A stretch of 64,000 bases of DNA from Hyphomonas chukchiensis (GTDB lineage Bacteria > Pseudomonadota > Alphaproteobacteria > Caulobacterales > Hyphomonadaceae), in contig NZ_AWFG01000001.1 in NCBI RefSeq assembly GCF_000682695.1, positions 186,001 through 250,000 of the forward strand. Reading direction: 5' to 3'. Shown one piece after another: positions 52,528 through 59,767 of this stretch. The position numbers were made by a program, and so were the translations under genes. Under the pieces are notes generated by a model. It ran no database searches. It was not told the origin of the DNA and was given only the letters and a program-made list of their open reading frames with translations. Within the stretch, counting starts at the first letter, position 1, and each line of letters begins with the position of its first letter.

Positions 52528-53301
52528 ATGGATCTCGGTCTGAAGGACAAGGTCATCTTCGTCGCCGGCGCCAGCCGGGGCATCGGTCTCGGCATTGTCG
52601 AGGCCTGCCTGGCTGAAGGCGCGAAAGTCGCCATTGCCGCGCGCGGCGCCGAAGCGCTGGAAGAACAGCGTGCCCGGCTCGCGGCGCAATATGGCGAAGA
52701 CAAGCTCTGGGCCCGCGCCGGTGACCTGCGCGATTCAAAGACCATCGATTCCATGATCGACGCCATCGAGACTGAGTTCGGCCCGCTCTGGGGCGCCGTC
52801 GCCAATGTCGGGCTTCACCCCTGCCCTCCCGGATTTGAAGTCGATGACGAGACCTGGGATGGCGGCATCAGCCAGAACCTCGACTCCGCCTTCAAGCTCG
52901 CGCGCTCGGCCCTGCGCCGCATGACCCCGCGCGAGGAAGGCTCGGTCCTCATGATCACGTCCATCGCCGGCCTCGGCGCGCTGGGCACACCCGTAACCTA
53001 CGGCACGTCGAAAGCCGCCATGAACCATCTCGCCAAGGAACTCGCCCGTGTGGCCGGGCCATCGGGCGTGCGCGTCAACGCGATTGCGCCGGGCAATATC
53101 ATCTTTCCGGGCGGTGACTGGGAGACCCGCTCAGAAGGCGAACGCGGGGATTCCTGGAAGAAATGGATTCGCCGCGAAGTGCCGCTGCGCCGTTTCGGCA
53201 AGCCGGACGAAATCGGATCGGCCGCAGCCTACCTGCTCAGCCCGCTGGCGAGTTTCGTCACGGGGGCTGTCCTGCCGGTCGATGGCGGGCAAACGAAATA
53301 A
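52528..53301 (+). CDS. SDR-family oxidoreductase
   Basis: This is a 257-residue classical short-chain dehydrogenase with AGASRGIGLG (cofactor loop), a modified NNAG region reading ANVGLHP, catalytic Ser in TSIAGLGA, and YGTSK as the Tyr-Lys pair. The C-terminal FVTGAVLPVDGG is typical of FabG-like enzymes. Substrate not readable. AGGGAG lies 8 bases before the ATG. It is coupled to the DUF454 gene. Confidence 0.9.
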   Translation: MDLGLKDKVIFVAGASRGIGLGIVEACLAEGAKVAIAARGAEALEEQRARLAAQYGEDKLWARAGDLRDSKTIDSMIDAIETEFGPLWGAVANVGLHPCPPGFEVDDETWDGGISQNLDSAFKLARSALRRMTPREEGSVLMITSIAGLGALGTPVTYGTSKAAMNHLAKELARVAGPSGVRVNAIAPGNIIFPGGDWETRSEGERGDSWKKWIRREVPLRRFGKPDEIGSAAAYLLSPLASFVTGAVLPVDGGQTK

Positions 53302-53406
53302 AGTCCGCCTGCGTTCATTCTGGACATTACCCAGGCGTAACAGTTTCACCTGCAACCATTACAGGTTCCAGGCATTGATTAGGCACAGGGATATTCCTGA
53401 AGCGGC

Positions 53407-53428
53407 GCAGGCCTCTCGCGTGGCCTGC
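53407..53428. other. hairpin upstream of the PfpI gene
   Basis: GCAGGCC (53407-53413) and GGCCTGC (53422-53428) form a 7-bp stem with an 8-base loop, 38 bases before the ATG at 53466, so it would lie in the 5' leader of that mRNA. No T run follows. Confidence 0.4.
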
Positions 53429-53465
53429 TGACGCACCAGAACACTAGAAGCAAGGAGACATACTT

Positions 53466-54041
53466 ATGACTCAACGCGCTCAAGGACGAAAACTCGCTAT
53501 CCTCGCTGCAGACGGATTTGAACAGATCGAGCTGACCTCACCCAAGGAAGCCATCGAAAATGCCGGCGGCGAGACAACAATCGTTTCGCTCAAGCACGGC
53601 ACGATCCAGGCGAACAAGCACCGTGAACACGGCGATACATTCAAGGTCGACATGACGCTGGACGATGCAAAGGCCGAAGACTTCGACGCCCTGCTCATTC
53701 CAGGCGGACTGTTCAGCCCGGATACGCTGCGCACCAACCAGAAAGCCAAGGATTTCACCTCGGCCTTCTTCAGGCAGATGAAGCCCGTCTTCGCGATCTG
53801 CCATGGTCCGCAACTGCTTATCTCGGCCAACCTCGTGAACGGTCGTGAGATGACTGGCTTCCCGGCCATCCAGCAGGACCTGAAAAATGCAGGCGCCCGC
53901 GTGCTCGACCAGTCTGTGGTCGTCGACTCCGGCCTCGTGACCTCACGTTCGCCAGAGGACCTCGGAGATTTCAACGCCAAGATCGTTGAAGAAATCTGCG
54001 AAGGCAAACATGCCGAACAGCGCCAGTCCGTCACCGCATAA
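53466..54041 (+). CDS. DJ-1/PfpI-family protein (YhbO-like)
   Basis: The 191-residue protein has the PfpI signature: DGFEQIELTSP near the start, LLIPGGLFSPD, and the reactive Cys112 in AICHGPQLL. Members are described as proteases, deglycases or stress chaperones acting on oxidised or glycated molecules, and the actual activity is debated. AAGGAG lies about 8 bases before the ATG. A strong terminator follows the gene. Confidence 0.93.
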   Translation: MTQRAQGRKLAILAADGFEQIELTSPKEAIENAGGETTIVSLKHGTIQANKHREHGDTFKVDMTLDDAKAEDFDALLIPGGLFSPDTLRTNQKAKDFTSAFFRQMKPVFAICHGPQLLISANLVNGREMTGFPAIQQDLKNAGARVLDQSVVVDSGLVTSRSPEDLGDFNAKIVEEICEGKHAEQRQSVTA

Positions 54042-54086
54042 GACAGACGGCGTCGCTCCAGAGGGAGTGAAATGTGCAGAACCGCC

Positions 54087-54119
54087 AAGCGCGCTCCTTC
54101 GGGAGCGCGCTTTTCTTTT
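54087..54119 (+). terminator. Rho-independent terminator after the PfpI gene
   Basis: AAGCGCGCTCC (54087-54097) pairs perfectly with GGAGCGCGCTT (54102-54112) around a TTCG tetraloop, followed by TTCTTTT. It lies 46 bases after the stop codon. Confidence 0.95.
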
Positions 54120-54145
54120 GCGACCCGCTGCTGCATAGGCCAGCA

Positions 54146-55354
54146 ATGCCGGTCGTACCCCCCTCCCCTTATGATGCCATCATACTCGGCGCAGGCGCGG
54201 CCGGCCTCTTCTGCGCCGGACGCATGGGACAGGCAGGTCTGAAAGTCATCGTGCTCGACCATGCCGCGAAGCCTGCCGAAAAGGTTCGTATCTCCGGCGG
54301 GGGTCGCTGCAATTTCACCAATATCCATACGGCAGCAGACCGGTTCATTTCGCAGAACCCGCATTTCGCCAAGTCGGCCCTCGCGCGCTACACGCCCACC
54401 GACTTTATCTACCTTCTCGCACGCCACGGCATCACCTGGCATGAGAAGACGCTCGGGCAACTCTTTTGCGACCAGAAATCCGGCGCCATCATCAAGATGC
54501 TGCTGGACGAGATGGAAGCGGCCAGCGGCGAGTTGCGCCTCAGCACGGAGATAAGGTGCGTTACCCATGCCGATGGCCTGTTCACGGTGGACACATCGGG
54601 CGGCGTGCTGACAGCGCCGAAGCTCGTTGTCGCCACAGGCGGCCTCTCCATCCCGAAAATGGGCGCGACGGGCCTCGCCTATGATATCGCACGCCAGTTC
54701 GGACATGACATCATTCCGACGCGTCCCGCGCTTGTGCCCTTCATCTTTACCGGCGCGGACCAGGAAGACTTCGCCTCAATTTCGGGTGTTGCCTGCGATG
54801 TCCGCGCGCAAGCAGGCGGTGCCAGCTTTGACGAGGCCATGCTGTTCACCCATCGCGGTCTGTCGGGGCCGGCGATCCTTCAAGTCTCTTCCTATTGGGC
54901 GCCCGGCGAGCCGGTGACGCTGTCCCTCCTCCCCGGCACCGACATCGCGGAAGTGCTTAAGGCTGCCAAGCGCGACCGGCCGATGCAGACGCTAGCCTCC
55001 GCGCTGGAGACGCTTTTTTCCAAGCGGCTGGCAGGAATGGTCCAAGAACGGTCCGGGAATACCCACGCTTTGCGCCTGGCTGACACATCCCACGCCACTT
55101 TGGAGGCCCTTGCGGGGGCGCTGAAGGACTGGAAAGTGCGCCCCGCGGGCACAGAAGGCTGGCGCACGGCCGAGGTAACGGCCGGTGGGATAGATACGTC
55201 CGGCCTCTCCTCCCGAAGCATGGAAAGCCGGCATCTTGTCGGACTCTATTTCATCGGCGAATGCGTCGACGTGACAGGCTGGCTCGGCGGCTACAATTTC
55301 CAATGGGCCTGGGCGAGCGCTGCAGCGGCTGCAGAGGACGCAGCTGCCGGTTGA
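54146..55354 (+). CDS. HI0933-family flavoprotein (BaiN/YhiN-like)
   Basis: The 402-residue FAD-binding protein has the dinucleotide motif GAGAAGLFCAG at the start, the family-specific RISGGGRCNFTN, VVATGGLSIPKMGATG and the C-terminal FAD segment GGYNFQWAWASA. Members are uncharacterised oxidoreductases; one gut homologue (BaiN) acts in bile acid metabolism. The ATG at 54146 is chosen because upstream codons run through the terminator hairpin of the previous gene. Confidence 0.92.
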   Translation: MPVVPPSPYDAIILGAGAAGLFCAGRMGQAGLKVIVLDHAAKPAEKVRISGGGRCNFTNIHTAADRFISQNPHFAKSALARYTPTDFIYLLARHGITWHEKTLGQLFCDQKSGAIIKMLLDEMEAASGELRLSTEIRCVTHADGLFTVDTSGGVLTAPKLVVATGGLSIPKMGATGLAYDIARQFGHDIIPTRPALVPFIFTGADQEDFASISGVACDVRAQAGGASFDEAMLFTHRGLSGPAILQVSSYWAPGEPVTLSLLPGTDIAEVLKAAKRDRPMQTLASALETLFSKRLAGMVQERSGNTHALRLADTSHATLEALAGALKDWKVRPAGTEGWRTAEVTAGGIDTSGLSSRSMESRHLVGLYFIGECVDVTGWLGGYNFQWAWASAAAAAEDAAAG

Positions 55355-55410
55355 GCGCAGTGCAACGCGCCGCTTGACGCACGCCGGGACTGGTTCCATT
55401 CGATGCCCCC

Positions 55411-56154
55411 ATGAGTGAGATGGACAAGACCGCCAGCCAGCCAGCCCGCAGGACATTGCTCCTCGGTGGCGCCCTGCTGGTCGGTGTGATCATCCTCTTC
55501 GCCCTCGGCAAGCTTGGCATCATGCCAAGCGAGAAGGCCCTCAACACCTGGATGGAAACCGTCGCCGGCAGCCCGTGGGGCCTGCCTACAATCATTCTGG
55601 TTTTCTGTGTGGCGGCCTTTCTGGGCGTACCCCAATTCGCATTGATTGCTGCAGCTGTTGCCGTATTCGGCCCTTGGCTCGGCTTTGCCTATGCGTGGAT
55701 TGCCAACATGTTTTCCGGCTCTCTGGCCTTCTGGCTTGGCCGTCTGGCGGGCGAGCAGATGTTCCGTCGCTATGCGGGCGCGACGGCCAATCGGCTGTCG
55801 ACTTTTGTCGGCCGGAATGCCTTTGCCACCAGCGCGCTGATCCGCAATGTCCCGACGGGGCCAGCTGTCATGGTGAACATGGCGTTCGGCGTCAGCTCGG
55901 CGAAATACAGTAACTTTGCGCTGGGCATGGCGCTGGGTATCCTACCTAAAATCGCGCTGATCGCCTTTGCCGGACAGAGCCTCTTCGCCGCCATGAAGGG
56001 CAATCCGGGCCTTGCCATCCTCGCGGCCTTCATCGCCGCCGCGATCTATGCCGCCATCGCCCTCTATGCCCGCACGCGCATGGGTCCGAAGGGGCAATCT
56101 GTCCCTTTGATCCGAGACAACCCGGTTGACACGGGGCCGAAACAAGATGATTAA
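55411..56154 (+). CDS. VTT-domain membrane protein (TVP38/DedA-like)
   Basis: The 247-residue protein has five to six hydrophobic helices and the VTT/SNARE-associated core: FLGVPQFALIAAAVAVFG, a re-entrant-type stretch, SLAFWLGRLAG and RNVPTGPAVMVNMAFG. Family members are implicated in lipid scrambling or carrier recycling. The 3' end overlaps the predicted leuA promoter (56126-56154), whose -35 and -10 lie inside its last codons. Confidence 0.88.
   Translation: MSEMDKTASQPARRTLLLGGALLVGVIILFALGKLGIMPSEKALNTWMETVAGSPWGLPTIILVFCVAAFLGVPQFALIAAAVAVFGPWLGFAYAWIANMFSGSLAFWLGRLAGEQMFRRYAGATANRLSTFVGRNAFATSALIRNVPTGPAVMVNMAFGVSSAKYSNFALGMALGILPKIALIAFAGQSLFAAMKGNPGLAILAAFIAAAIYAAIALYARTRMGPKGQSVPLIRDNPVDTGPKQDD
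56126..56154 (+). promoter_or_regulatory. predicted leu promoter inside the end of the VTT gene
   Basis: A perfect -35 hexamer TTGACA (56126-56131) is followed after 17 bases by a weak -10, GATTAA (56149-56154). The predicted transcript starts at 56161-56162, on the A of the leader-peptide ATG, which would make the leader peptide leaderless. Confidence 0.6.
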
Positions 56155-56161
56155 ACCAGTC

Positions 56162-56224
56162 ATGTGCAAGATTTTGCCCCTTTGCCTCCTGCTTACCGGC
56201 CCCTGGCCGGAGCCGACCGCCTAA
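56162..56224 (+). CDS. leuL: leucine leader peptide of the leuA attenuator
   Basis: A 20-codon frame contains the run LPLCLLL at residues 5-11, that is five Leu codons (TTG, CTT, CTC, CTG, CTT) in seven. It lies in the 143-base gap between the VTT gene and leuA and has no Shine-Dalgarno sequence. The predicted transcript starts at its ATG, as is known for the trpL leader of Sinorhizobium. Scarcity of charged tRNA-Leu would stall ribosomes over 56174-56194, leaving the following sequence free to form the antiterminator described at 56200-56250. Confidence 0.85.
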   Translation: MCKILPLCLLLTGPWPEPTA

Positions 56225-56250
56225 GTAACAGGCAGTTGCGCGGCCAGGGG
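56200..56250 (+). promoter_or_regulatory. antiterminator pairing of the leuA attenuator
   Basis: CCCCTGGCCG (56200-56209) is perfectly complementary over 10 bases to CGGCCAGGGG (56241-56250). The first segment lies within the leader peptide between the Leu codons and its stop codon. A ribosome stalled at the Leu codons leaves it free, while one reaching the stop covers it. Pairing would tie up the GGGG needed by the terminator. The first segment can alternatively fold on itself (CCGGCC/GGCCGG). Confidence 0.8.
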
Positions 56251-56272
56251 AATGCTTCCAGCCCCCCTTTTT
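56247..56272 (+). terminator. attenuator terminator before leuA
   Basis: GGGGAA (56247-56252) can pair with TTCC (56256-56259) and with the C run at 56262-56267, with a 2-base bulge, followed directly by TTTTT (56268-56272). The stem is modest, as expected of an attenuator. It shares its GGGG with the antiterminator. Confidence 0.7.
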
Positions 56273-56297
56273 CTCATTAAGCAGAGCCGCAAACATC

Positions 56298-57830
56298 ATG
56301 ACTGCCAATCCACATATCCGTATTTTCGACACCACTTTGCGTGACGGCGAGCAATCGCCCGGCGCCTCAATGACCCATACAGAAAAGCTCGAACTGGCGA
56401 GCCTGATGGAAGACATGGGCGTCGATGTCATCGAAGCCGGTTTCCCCGCCGCGTCCGACGGTGATTTCGCCGCTGTCAGCGCCATCGCTGCCCAGTCCAA
56501 GAGCGCGATCATCTGCGGCCTCGCCCGCTCCACGCCCAGCGACATCGAACGCTGCGCCGAAGCGGTAAAGAAGGCCGCGCGCCCACGCATCCACACATTC
56601 ATCTCCACCAGCCCCGTGCACATGAAGCACAAGCTGAAAATGGGACCGAATGCCGTGCTCGAAGCCGTCGGCCGTTCCGTCGCCCAGGCGCGCAACCATA
56701 CCGATGATGTCGAATGGAGCGCTGAAGACGCGACCCGCACCGATTTCGACTTCCTGTGCAAATGTATCGACGTTGCCATCGCATCAGGCGCCACGACGAT
56801 CAACGTGCCCGATACGGTCGGCTATTCGCACCCCGATGAGTACGGCGCCCTCTTCCGCCGCCTGATCGAGAACGTGCCGAATTCCGACAAGGCCATCTGG
56901 TCGGCCCACTGCCACAATGACCTCGGCCTCGCCGTCGCGAACTCCATCTCGGCTGTCGCCAATGGTGCCCGCCAGATCGAATGCGCCATAAACGGCCTCG
57001 GCGAACGCGCCGGCAATGCCGCGCTGGAAGAAGTCGTCATGGCGATGAAGGTCCGTGAGGATACGCTGCCCTTCTCGACCGGCATCAATCCTATCTACCT
57101 GTCGCGCGCCTCCGCGATGGTCAGCCGCATCACCGGCTTCCCTGTGCAGTACAACAAGGCCATCGTCGGCAAGAACGCCTTCGCGCATGAAAGCGGCATC
57201 CACCAGGACGGCATGCTGAAAAATGCCGAGACCTACGAGATCATGAAGCCGGAAGATGTCGGCGTCGCGAAAACGTCGCTGGTCATGGGCAAGCACTCCG
57301 GCCGCCACGCCTTCCGCGACAAGCTGGAAAGCATGGGCTATTTCCTCGAAGGCGACGCCCTGAACGACGCGTTCAAGCGCTTCAAGACGCTGGCCGACAA
57401 GAAGAAGCATGTGTTCGATGATGACATCGCCGTACTCGTTGACGACCAGCTGGCCGCCGAGGGCGAGCGCATCGTGTTCAAGCGCCTGCGCGTCGTCTGT
57501 GGCACCGATGGCCCGCAAACGGCCGAGATCGACCTGACAGTTGAAGGCGAAGAAAAATATGCCATCGCGCGAGGCAACGGCCCCGTGGATGCCGTGTTCA
57601 ATGCCATCCGGCAGATCGTGCCGCATGACAGCGTGCTGGATCTCTACCAGGTCCACGCCGTTACCGGCGGCACCGATGCGCAGGCGACCGTTTCGGTGCG
57701 CCTGAACGGCGAAGGCATCATGGCAACCGGGCGCTCATCCGACCCGGACACGCTCGTCGCGAGCGCCAAGGCCTATCTCCACGCGGTGAACAAGCTCGAA
57801 GCCCGCAAGGCCAAGCGCAAGGCCGCCTAG
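56298..57830 (+). CDS. leuA: 2-isopropylmalate synthase
   Basis: The 510-residue protein catalyses the first committed step of leucine synthesis, acetyl-CoA plus 2-oxoisovalerate. The TIM barrel begins with DTTLRDGEQSPG (Arg15 at the active site), has HCHNDLGLA as the metal-binding HxH and GLGERAGNA. The C-terminal regulatory domain (about 390-500) carries VTGGTDAQATVSV for leucine feedback. It is thus regulated twice: by leucine binding and by the upstream attenuator. No leuB/C/D follows; the next gene is exoD-like after an inverted repeat. Confidence 0.97.
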   Translation: MTANPHIRIFDTTLRDGEQSPGASMTHTEKLELASLMEDMGVDVIEAGFPAASDGDFAAVSAIAAQSKSAIICGLARSTPSDIERCAEAVKKAARPRIHTFISTSPVHMKHKLKMGPNAVLEAVGRSVAQARNHTDDVEWSAEDATRTDFDFLCKCIDVAIASGATTINVPDTVGYSHPDEYGALFRRLIENVPNSDKAIWSAHCHNDLGLAVANSISAVANGARQIECAINGLGERAGNAALEEVVMAMKVREDTLPFSTGINPIYLSRASAMVSRITGFPVQYNKAIVGKNAFAHESGIHQDGMLKNAETYEIMKPEDVGVAKTSLVMGKHSGRHAFRDKLESMGYFLEGDALNDAFKRFKTLADKKKHVFDDDIAVLVDDQLAAEGERIVFKRLRVVCGTDGPQTAEIDLTVEGEEKYAIARGNGPVDAVFNAIRQIVPHDSVLDLYQVHAVTGGTDAQATVSVRLNGEGIMATGRSSDPDTLVASAKAYLHAVNKLEARKAKRKAA

Positions 57831-57848
57831 GGAACCATCCCACCCCTG

Positions 57849-57883
57849 ACGCGATTCCTATGTGCAGACACATCGGATCGCGT
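57849..57883. other. bipartite inverted repeat between leuA and the ExoD gene
   Basis: ACGCGAT (57849-57855) pairs with ATCGCGT (57877-57883), and inside it ATGTG (57860-57864) pairs with CACAT (57869-57873) around CAGA. There is no U tract and the ExoD start is 13 bases later, so it may be an operator or an RNA processing stem. Confidence 0.55.
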
Positions 57884-57895
57884 TAGGAAGCGGGC

Positions 57896-58489
57896 ATGGC
57901 CAAGGTCAACAACCTGGAATCGCTCCTTGCGAGCCTCACCGAGCAAACGGCTGGCGACGACGTCAGCGTGCGCGACATGCTGAACGCAGTCGGCAGGCGG
58001 TCCTATGGGCCGATCCTGCTGCTGCTGGGCTTCATTGCGATCTCACCTTTGACGATCATTCCAGGTACAAGCTGGTTGGTCGCGCTGGTCATCCTGCTGA
58101 TTGCCGGCCAGATAGTGCTGGGACGCGCGTTCCCGTGGGTGCCGAAGCGCATTCTCGACTTCTCGTTTCCCCGCTCTGCGCTTGTGACGGGCGTGGATAA
58201 TGCGCGCCAATATGCCCGGCCCGTGGACAAGGTGCTGAAACCACGTCTCGCCTTCCTGTCGCGACCGCCCTTCATCAGCCTTTCGGCGCTCGTCTGCATT
58301 GCGGCCGCGCTGGTGATGTTCCCGCTCGGCCTGGTGCCATTCGGGCCCGTTTTGCCGAGCCTCACAGTGCTCCTCTTCGGATTGGGCCTGACCGCTCGGG
58401 ACGGCTTTTTGCTGATCGCGGCCGCAGCAGGCCAGGCCGGGGCGATCTATCTCCTGATGCGCGTGTGGTCCGCCCTGCCGTTCGGCTGA
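57896..58489 (+). CDS. ExoD-family membrane protein
   Basis: The 197-residue protein has a hydrophilic N terminus followed by about four to five membrane helices. The ExoD pattern is seen in GRRSYGPILLLLGFIAISPLTIIPG and LVMFPLGLVPFGPVLPSL. In rhizobia ExoD is needed for normal exopolysaccharide and alkaline tolerance; the biochemical role is unknown. A possible leuA read-through gene with a hairpin just upstream. Confidence 0.88.
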   Translation: MAKVNNLESLLASLTEQTAGDDVSVRDMLNAVGRRSYGPILLLLGFIAISPLTIIPGTSWLVALVILLIAGQIVLGRAFPWVPKRILDFSFPRSALVTGVDNARQYARPVDKVLKPRLAFLSRPPFISLSALVCIAAALVMFPLGLVPFGPVLPSLTVLLFGLGLTARDGFLLIAAAAGQAGAIYLLMRVWSALPFG

Positions 58490-58582
58490 GCAGCACGAAT
58501 TCCCGTATCAGGACACTCGGCTTGCACCGCTTTGCCGCACACTGTTACATGGCACAGCGCAGAATGCGCCGGGATCGGGATA

Positions 58583-59722
58583 ATGGCCACTTTCAGCCTT
58601 TTGGAAAAGCGAACCGCGTCGCGACGCGTCCGCTACCGGTCTGCCCGGCGCCTGCCTTTCATGCCTTATGGTTTCGTCCCCGCCTTCGGTCTGCTTGTGC
58701 TCCTGTGGATCGGCATGGGTCCCTTCGCGAAATACGTCATTGAACAATCGGTCGTCCGCTCGACCGAGCAGGTGCTCGCCGCGAATGACGCAGGATGGGC
58801 AACGGCTGTGGTGTCGGGACAGCAGGTCTGGCTGGAAGGCCAACCTGCAACGCCTATGGAAGGCGAACAACTCGTTTCACTGGTGCGTGCGGCACGCATG
58901 CCCGCCCTGTTTGGCGACGAGCGGCCCGTGACCCGCGTGCGCGCACGCTATGGCGCGCCCATTCCCTCGACAAACCCGACCCGCAAGCCCGAATGGACCT
59001 TCAGGGTGTCGGAAGGCATCCTGAAACTCGAAGGCACCGTGCCAGATGAAGTAACCCGCAGCTCACTCGCTGCCGCCGCCGAAGGCCTTGTCGATGGACA
59101 GCACATCACACGCGTTGATGATTTGCTGACGGTCACGCACGTTGCCGATAATCCGGCCTATACCGAAGTCGCCCTCAAAGTCATTGCTGCGGTTGGCCAG
59201 TGCGACCGGGGCGTGGCGACCTTCCTCAATGAAGAATTTTCCCTCCGCTGCGAGTTGCCGAATGACGGCGTGGCCCGCATTCAACAGCTCGTCGCCCAGC
59301 CCCTGCCCGTCGGGCGTCTGGGCAATGTCGACATCCTGCCGAATGAAGCCGTCGCAACGTGCGACAGCTCGCTGGCGGACCTGCTGGCCACAACTCATAT
59401 CGAATTTGCGCTTGCCAGCGCCACGATTGACCCGTCGAGCAATGACCTGCTGCAGTCTGTGGCCAATGCGGCAGCCAACTGCCCCGGAACCCTGCGCATC
59501 GAAGGCCACACCGACAGCATGGGGAGCGCGAATGCAAATGAGCTGCTCGGCGACGCCCGCGCCGAGGCTGTTCGCGAAGCCCTGATCGAGCGGGGCATCC
59601 CTGCTGACCGCCTTATCGCAGAGGGCTTTGGTGCGCGCCGCCCCATTGACGACAACAGCACGGCCGAAGGCCGCGCCCATAACCGCCGGATCGAAATTCG
59701 CGTCGTCCGTGCATCTGATTGA
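58583..59722 (+). CDS. BON-domain and OmpA-family peptidoglycan-binding protein
   Basis: The 379-residue protein has a single membrane helix near residues 33-50, then BON-like regions (about 130-190: WTFRVSEGILKLEGTVPDEV; a second weaker one to about 250). An OmpA C-terminal domain (about 270-379) has FALASATIDPSSNDLL, EGHTDSMGS and the peptidoglycan-binding GFGARRP/AHNRRIEI end. The layout resembles mycobacterial ArfA and alphaproteobacterial relatives: inner-membrane anchored, binding the cell wall. The next gene, 45 bases on, encodes a cytoplasm-facing HhH protein and is probably co-transcribed. Confidence 0.88.
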   Translation: MATFSLLEKRTASRRVRYRSARRLPFMPYGFVPAFGLLVLLWIGMGPFAKYVIEQSVVRSTEQVLAANDAGWATAVVSGQQVWLEGQPATPMEGEQLVSLVRAARMPALFGDERPVTRVRARYGAPIPSTNPTRKPEWTFRVSEGILKLEGTVPDEVTRSSLAAAAEGLVDGQHITRVDDLLTVTHVADNPAYTEVALKVIAAVGQCDRGVATFLNEEFSLRCELPNDGVARIQQLVAQPLPVGRLGNVDILPNEAVATCDSSLADLLATTHIEFALASATIDPSSNDLLQSVANAAANCPGTLRIEGHTDSMGSANANELLGDARAEAVREALIERGIPADRLIAEGFGARRPIDDNSTAEGRAHNRRIEIRVVRASD

Positions 59723-59767
59723 CCCAAGCGGCCCGATCGGGCCTTCTGGAATCCCGAGTTCAAAATC

